From Bathymodiolus brooksi (Eukaryota; Mollusca; Bivalvia; Mytilida; Modiolidae): DNA of 64,000 nt. The position numbers and the translations under genes are program-made. The notes beneath the pieces were generated by a model. It was given only the letters and a program-made list of their open reading frames with translations, made no database searches and had not been told where the DNA came from. Shown here one piece after another: positions 59,859 to 64,000 of this stretch; the stretch's first letter is position 1; each line of letters begins with the position of its first letter. The stretch lies in the NCBI GenBank assembly GCA_963680875.1, contig OY804578.1, positions 102,701,689 through 102,765,688 of the forward strand, read 5' to 3'.

Positions 59859-62227
59859 AAAAAGTAATATTTTTATAGTCAGAAAAAATATACAATAAGA
59901 CATAAGCTCTGATGAACTATTAAAGCTGACATAAAAAAAAACAAGCAATGACAAATAAAAAAAATAAATATACAGAAAACACATAATTGCAAAAGGGGCC
60001 TTCATGGTCGTGATCGTATGGTAGTTAGATTTACAGCTACCTGTGTAATCAGTGTCTATCACCACTAAAGTAGTGTGCTTGAATCCTGATGATGATGAGG
60101 TGTATTCGATACAACATTATGTGATAAAGTTTGTCAGTGCCTTGCAACATTGTTTGATGGTTTCTCCGGATACTCCAATTTCCTCCACCAATAAAACTGA
60201 CTGCCATGATATAACTGGAATATTTTTAAAAGTGGCATTAAGCATCATAAACCTATCTCCTATAATTGGGAAATGGGAGTTGCAAGGCCTGGATTTCCAT
60301 CAGCATATATCATGGGAGGGGGGATGGGGGGTCATGTGTGTGTGTGTAAATAGACAGTGATAGAATGGTGACTTTCACTTCCAGCACATAAATACACATC
60401 TATTAATTCATTTGATTATCATTATTCTGCACAAATTATATACATGTACATGTATGTTGTGTTTAACATTAGTTCAAATGTACCGTATGTGTTGTTTCTA
60501 ATTAAATTTTAATGTTAATTGTGCATTATGGTGCAAAAAAAAACCTAATTGAGAATTTTTAAATAGAGCAATCACTCAAAATATCAGAAAACAGTTATAT
60601 ACGTCAATAATCACCAATAGAATGATTTTAAATGTAAATATAGTTTATTTCTAATTAAGATTATATACATGTACTATAAATGTTTGTAAACCTCCATTTT
60701 CGAAAAAAAATTAAAAAAATTCTATCAATCTCATGTTTTCTGTAAAAATTCAAATAGCATGCCTGATAATAATAGTGGCCATCATGGTCGTGATCTTATG
60801 GTAGTTGAATTTACAACTACATGTGCAATCAGTTCCTATCAGCACTAAAATTATGAGTTAGATTCCTGCTCATGGTGAGGTACAGGTGTACTAAATACAA
60901 TATTATGTGATAAGGTTTGTCAGTGACTTGCGGCAGACCGGTGGTTTTCTCCGGAAACTCCCATTTTCTCCATCAATAGAACTGACCATCATGATATAAT
61001 TGAAATATTGATGAAAGTGGTGTTAACCACCATTACTCTTACCCTAACCCTGATAATAATAGGTAATTGATTCTCTTTACATGATTACACCTTTCTCTCC
61101 TTCAGACATTAGAGAACTCTATGGGTGCAGCTATGACCATGTCTACACCCCAGGACCAGGTAGATCAATTAATACAGGAAGTAGCAGATGAATCCGGTTT
61201 AGATGTGATAGATCAATTAAAAGACCTCAATCCAACCACATCATCTATCAGTGCATCAAAAACCACGGAACATCAAAAGGAAGACGATTTATCAAGAAGG
61301 TTTGTAATAGATCTTTTGCACATTCCCAATTTAATCATAAAATTATACATTTTTAATACCTTTTTTTATAGGAGTTATGACAGGCTGAAATGGTACCCAT
61401 TAAAGCAAGACCAATGGAAACGACAATGAATTTGAGTGTTATTTTATCATACTTGAAACTATTTGAATCTTTTTGAAAATCTGAGGATAATTACCAGTAT
61501 GTAACAAATAGCAAATTGACAAGTTGTTACAATATGATTATATCAAAATTTTGAACCGATTATGAGAAAAAATATATGTTATTTTCATTTACTTAAGGGA
61601 CACTTTTGCCGGCCTTTAGTTTTTAAGGGAAAAAACTCCTGTAGAACATATAATTTTAGAAGCAAAGTCAGAAATGTGCATATGGTATATGAATAAATCA
61701 TTTGTAACGAAACGGTTGTTGAATGTAAAGTGGTTTTATCGCCAAAAGTTTTCACTCTATTGGATGGCATTCCAGTTAATTTTTTCACTCTGAATCTTTT
61801 ACTCTAGAAACACGATTTTTAGAGGAAATTCATCTATTTACATTATTGGAACATAGACAGTTGATATTTTAACATTTTCATCTTCTCCTGCAAAATTGCT
61901 TTTAAACCAAATATGAACGTATCGTGGGAAAGAGACAATTCAGATTTGTATGAATGAAGTTGATCTTTTTATATAGGGAGGAGCTAGAAAGGGGGAAAAT
62001 CAAGAAAATGTTTGCATGTCAAAAAAAAGTTAAATCATTTATGGGGAGGGGGTAAAAAGGGAAATTTAAAAAATCTTTATATCTCGATTTTCAACTGTAT
62101 CAGGATGCACCGAAAATATAAGTTACATGCACAAAGATCATGAAACACCCTTATAAACATTTTAATGATATGCCTATAATAATTGTTATTTATTTTCTTT
62201 TGTAGATTGCAAAGCTTAAGAAACTAG
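52346..62227 (+). CDS. CHMP1A: CHMP1A-like ESCRT-III subunit (gene span, eight exons)
   Basis: Charged multivesicular body protein 1, a small ESCRT-III protein that recruits VPS4 and MIT-domain proteins in endosomal sorting and abscission. Segments: 52346-52349 (tentative), 53405-53424, 54301-54378, 55038-55184, 56151-56219, 59357-59416, 61106-61299 and 62206-62227. The translation runs [112 protein letters not shown] and DDLSRRLQSLRN-stop. This matches the CHMP1A family along its whole length. The predicted length is about 197 residues against 196 in human CHMP1A. The last helix fits the MIT-interacting motif (E/D-x2-L-x2-R-L-x2-L). It is closer to the A than the B form because of the N-terminal TLFQL-FT-KQLE. 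All splice phases agree. Confidence 0.92.
53405..53424 (+). CDS. CHMP1A: CHMP1 exon 2, a 20-nt microexon
   Basis: Between TTATTTCAG and G|GTAAGT. With one preceding base it encodes DTLFQLR exactly, the conserved N-terminal motif, and the next exon continues with FTTKQLE. Confidence 0.85.
53487..53850 (+). repeat. SINE family A copy
   Basis: GCATCAAAGGTATAATGGTT head, GGATTTGAGCCCCGGTCGAG B-box region, body and CATGATATA tail, in CHMP1 intron 2 about 60 bp after the microexon. Confidence 0.87.
53866..54300. repeat. Tandem array copying the CHMP1 intron 2/exon 3 boundary
   Basis: About seven copies of a ~55-65-bp unit: CATTATAAATGATATTATTT, then TTTTCATAG or a variant, then TTTACAACAAAACAGCTAGA and AAGGCTGGCCTCAA. 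The last part is the first ~36 nt of CHMP1 exon 3. Three to four copies keep the full pyrimidine tract, AG and exon start. The true exon at 54,301 is the last unit. Confidence 0.93.
54301..54378 (+). CDS. CHMP1A: CHMP1 exon 3
   Basis: 78 nt, phase 0-0, acceptor TTTTACAG and donor AAAA|GTAAGT. It encodes [17 protein letters not shown] and then KKEQNKVKK, the basic first helix of the ESCRT-III core. Its 5' part has been amplified upstream. Confidence 0.93.
55038..55184 (+). CDS. CHMP1A: CHMP1 exon 4
   Basis: 147 nt, phase 0-0, acceptor TTGTAG and donor GGG|GTAAAA. It encodes [20 protein letters not shown] and on to QTALTMKG: the helix 1-2 hairpin, the most conserved part of the family. Confidence 0.95.
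55430..55780 (+). repeat. SINE family A copy, diverged
   Basis: CGGTCATGTCAAATCAGAGA, TTTGTTGCTTCTCCGCTAAG and CATGATATAGCTGAAAATTT. The head is poorly preserved. Confidence 0.8.
56151..56219 (+). CDS. CHMP1A: CHMP1 exon 5
   Basis: 69 nt, phase 0-0, acceptor GCTTTATAG and donor AAAAG|GTTTGT. It encodes [20 protein letters not shown] and LEK. Confidence 0.93.
56397..58132 (+). repeat. SINE family A copy split by a 1.34-kb insertion
   Basis: The left half (GGTTAGCATGCTTGCCTTGA ... CAGGATAATGTGG) ends at 56,577. The right half (AGGATAATGTGTCGAAATGG ... GGCATTAAACAACAATCATT) resumes at 57,920. The two halves together give one complete SINE. Confidence 0.85.
56578..57919. mobile_element. Non-autonomous hAT-like element inside the SINE
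   Basis: 1342 bp with inverted ends CAGTGCCTGAAATG ... CATTTCAGGCACTG. GGATAA lies on both sides (56,572-56,577 and 57,920-57,925), so the duplication is partly decayed. Near the ends are GGTCGCCCAGTCGCC and GGGCCAGCCTAAGGTTGGCC, each locally repetitive. No transposase seen. Confidence 0.75.
58133..59229 (+). mobile_element. Deleted hAT element with a ZNF862-like N-terminal fragment
   Basis: 1097 bp with inverted ends CAGGGGTTGAAAATT ... AATTTGTTTCAACCCCTG, inserted in the ACTCAC tail of the SINE. After a TTTTAG acceptor an open frame (about 58,519-59,124) encodes [35 protein letters not shown] (zinc-finger C-x2-C), [19 protein letters not shown] (H..H) and a helical tail ending VDKQVKF. This is the TTF-type finger found at the N-terminus of ZNF862-like hAT transposases; the catalytic core is deleted. 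Confidence 0.82.
59357..59416 (+). CDS. CHMP1A: CHMP1 exon 6
   Basis: 60 nt, phase 0-0, acceptor ATTTAG and donor TCT|GTAAGT. It encodes [20 protein letters not shown]. Confidence 0.93.
59641..59819. mobile_element. 179-bp MITE with CAGTCAAACCTG ends in a TA run
   Basis: Ends CAGTCAAACCTG / CAGGTTTGACTG, flanked by TA within (TA)n on both sides. The inside has GAGGTCACCT/GTGACCTTATAAGACAGGTG repeats. TA insertion suggests a Tc1/mariner-pogo-type MITE (inference). Confidence 0.78.
59996..60255 (+). repeat. SINE family B copy
   Basis: GGCCTTCATGGTCGTGATCG, TAGATTTACAGCTACCTGTG and tail CATGATATAACTGGAATATT. It is followed by a small (GT)n at about 60,336-60,350. Confidence 0.87.
60256..60772. 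other. Intronic spacer, no gene seen
   Basis: AT-rich. Confidence 0.5.
60773..61050 (+). repeat. SINE family B copy with telomere-like end
   Basis: GTGGCCATCATGGTCGTGAT head, CATGATATAATTGAAATATT tail, then TTACCCTAACCCT. It lies 55 bp before CHMP1 exon 7. Confidence 0.85.
61106..61299 (+). CDS. CHMP1A: CHMP1 exon 7
   Basis: 194 nt, phase 0 in and phase 2 out, acceptor TCCTTCAG and donor AGAAG|GTTTGT. It encodes [20 protein letters not shown], then the acidic regulatory helix [18 protein letters not shown] and the linker up to DDLSR. Confidence 0.94.
62206..62227 (+). CDS. CHMP1A: CHMP1 last exon, completing the MIT-interacting motif
   Basis: 22 nt, acceptor TTTTGTAG. It completes R-LQSLRN-stop so the protein ends DDLSRRLQSLRN. 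The rival reading without splicing ([11 protein letters not shown]...) destroys this motif. Confidence 0.92.
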
Positions 62228-62333
62228 TGACAGTCAATGGTGTTTTAATATATAGAATTGTATCATTATTTATATTAAGAAAAACATTAGCATTAGTAAA
62301 ACAAATTCATGACTGACTAAAAATAGGTTTGAT

Positions 62334-62339
62334 AATAAA
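62334..62339 (+). terminator. Candidate CHMP1 polyadenylation signal
   Basis: AATAAA about 107 bp after the stop codon, the first in the 3' flank. Inference. Confidence 0.45.
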
Positions 62340-62399
62340 AAAACACTATTTATACAAATTGTATGGGGTGTTAAATATTATTATGTAGTGATGCAGTAT

Positions 62400-64000
62400 A
62401 AGATGAGAGAGGAAGTTGACAAATTGAAGAAATTAGGAAAGTAAGTCGGAAAAATGAAAATAGTGTTATGTTTTATGGTAGTTATTCTTTAGTGTCCTAT
62501 CTAAACTAAATTGAAGACTTCTTTGTATGATATCTCCATGTTATATTATTTGACCATATTGTTTTCCCCAGAGATTTTTATCATGGCACAACACTGTACC
62601 TTTCCTTTCCAGCAACATGCTTCACTCACAATGGAAGTGTTTATGCCCTTGTCCAATTTTTGAAATTATAACATAATTTCACCTTACACATACTTCTAGT
62701 ATCATTATAGTAATAAAATAATAATATTGGAATTCATATAAGCATGTTAAATAGTATTTTATAATTAATAAAAAAGTGCCCTCAGATCTTCTATTTTTGC
62801 TCTCTGAATTCATAAACTGAGGCATAAGTACCCTCGGATTACACAAATACCATGCTTTGTTAAATTTCTGGGGAATACACCAGACCATATTATATATTTT
62901 GTCATTCTGTTGAAGATTTTCAGAGATCATATAAATTAATTAATTCTTTAATTTGATTTGTTAATATGTATGTTTTTGATATTGGAATTATTTGTTTGCT
63001 GAGAAATATATAAATGTGTAACGTATAGCATGGGTGAGAACAAACTATCATTGTTACAATTTGTTCCTAATTTATTGTGATTTGTCTCCCTTTTCAAGAT
63101 TCTTCAATATTTCTTTCAATAGGAATTGTTAAAATAACACACATAAATTATGAGTTAATTTGTACATTAGACAACATACTGTCATGGCTACATTTTGTCC
63201 TTAAGCTTATTGGGATTTGTCTCCCTTTTCAAGACTCTTCAATATTTATTTCATTTTTTATTGTTAGAATAATCCACCATAGTTATGTGTTAATCTGTAC
63301 CTGAGACAATAAATGTCTTATTTCTTATTTCTATATTAAGGAAAAAAATGAAAACAAACCAAAAAACCAACATTTGATATAACAAATAATGTTGTGCATA
63401 AAATACCTGATTGTCAGTGTTCTCTTGTGTGTACCAACAGATTATGACCGATTAATATGTAGTTCAAAATGGGTTTTTGATTACTATATAGAATATAAAC
63501 AAACATAAATGTATTTGTCAACAGTTAAAGATTCTAATTTTGCAAATGATCAATTTATTGGATTTGCTTATGCATAGGACATCCAATAAAATCACTGACT
63601 GATGTAGACAAATATTTATTTATGAAAATTTATGAATATTGCAATCATTTTTTTTTTTTTTTTTTTTGTTATCATTTTTCCTTATATTTATAAGTACAAA
63701 ATCAGTCTTGGTATTTCAAGGATACATATATTTTCCCCATATGTGTAGTAAATGATGATATTCGGCATTTTCTGACACAAAATTGCTATACCAAGACATA
63801 ATGAAGTTTTTATCATTGAATGTTAATCAGTTGTTACTCTTAATAAAATACTTATGAAATTATCATTATTATATTACTGTGGTGAAAGTCAAGAGTTGAC
63901 ATGCATGGCATAAAAAATAGTGATTAGAACTGGTCAATGATCGTTATTTCAACATTGATGGATGGATAATAGTGATGTGAAATCAGTCAGGTTTTCTGGA
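62400..64000. other. 3' flank, no confident gene
   Basis: A ~125-bp segment is duplicated in tandem at about 63,078-63,305 (TTTGTCTCCCTTTTCAAGA, CTTCAATATTT). A poly-T run lies at about 63,650-63,668. The short splice-flanked open piece at 62,387-62,440 is treated as a finding. Confidence 0.5.

Noticed and set aside
61300..61429. Extension of CHMP1 exon 7 to the stop at 61,427
   Set aside because: It would replace the conserved C-terminal MIT-interacting motif with unrelated sequence; the spliced 22-nt exon restores the family ending exactly.

Overview
This is a piece of an AT-rich metazoan nuclear genome. It has small phase-1 exons, GT-AG introns, dispersed tRNA-derived SINEs, LINE relics, hAT elements and many minisatellites. 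The repeat style (SINE tails ending in ACTCACTCAC, a CHMP1A-type gene, arrays of Ig receptors) suggests a mollusc, most likely a bivalve; that assignment is inference.

Layout. (1) About 1.3-22.3 kb, + strand: the 3' part of a large immunoglobulin-superfamily receptor gene (called receptor 1). It has nine intact Ig exons, one dead Ig exon, a transmembrane exon, a juxtamembrane exon and a last exon encoding a tyrosine-rich tail with repeated YYVPHDA. Its 5' end and signal peptide lie left of the window or are not recognisable. The introns carry three blocks of a 51-bp satellite whose unit contains the 3' end of an Ig exon and its 5' splice site. One intron also contains, on the opposite strand, an exon for the TM6-TM7 and tail region of an adhesion-type GPCR. 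(2) About 22.4-28.7 kb: a decayed reverse transcriptase, a 76-bp and a 33-bp minisatellite, and a SINE. (3) About 29.8-36.8 kb, + strand: a second, shorter receptor of the same family (receptor 2), with one broken and four intact Ig exons, TM, juxtamembrane, a YDIP exon and a tail cut short by a stop. The same reverse transcriptase relic and satellite family follow it, so receptors 1 and 2 are tandem duplicates. (4) About 38-51.7 kb: a gene-poor repeat zone. It holds a twin-primed (5'-inverted) CR1-like LINE, a FLYWCH zinc-finger relic, LINE 3' ends, a 32-bp minisatellite, a perfect-looking foldback element, and two elements with GGTACC-type ends and repeat-structured terminal inverted repeats, one of which hosts a hAT fragment. 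(5) About 52.3-62.2 kb, + strand: a complete-looking CHMP1A-like ESCRT-III gene in eight exons. It includes a 20-nt microexon and ends in a C-terminal MIT-interacting motif. Its introns hold SINEs, two deleted hAT elements and a tandem array that duplicates the intron/exon boundary of exon 3.

The receptors probably act at the cell surface: extracellular Ig repeats, a single TM helix and a tail with YxxP motifs of the kind bound by Crk/Nck-class SH2 domains. CHMP1 acts independently in endosomal and abscission membrane scission. The most unusual signal is that two unrelated genes here each carry a tandem repeat that copies an exon boundary, creating arrays of decoy splice sites (donors in receptor 1, acceptors in CHMP1).
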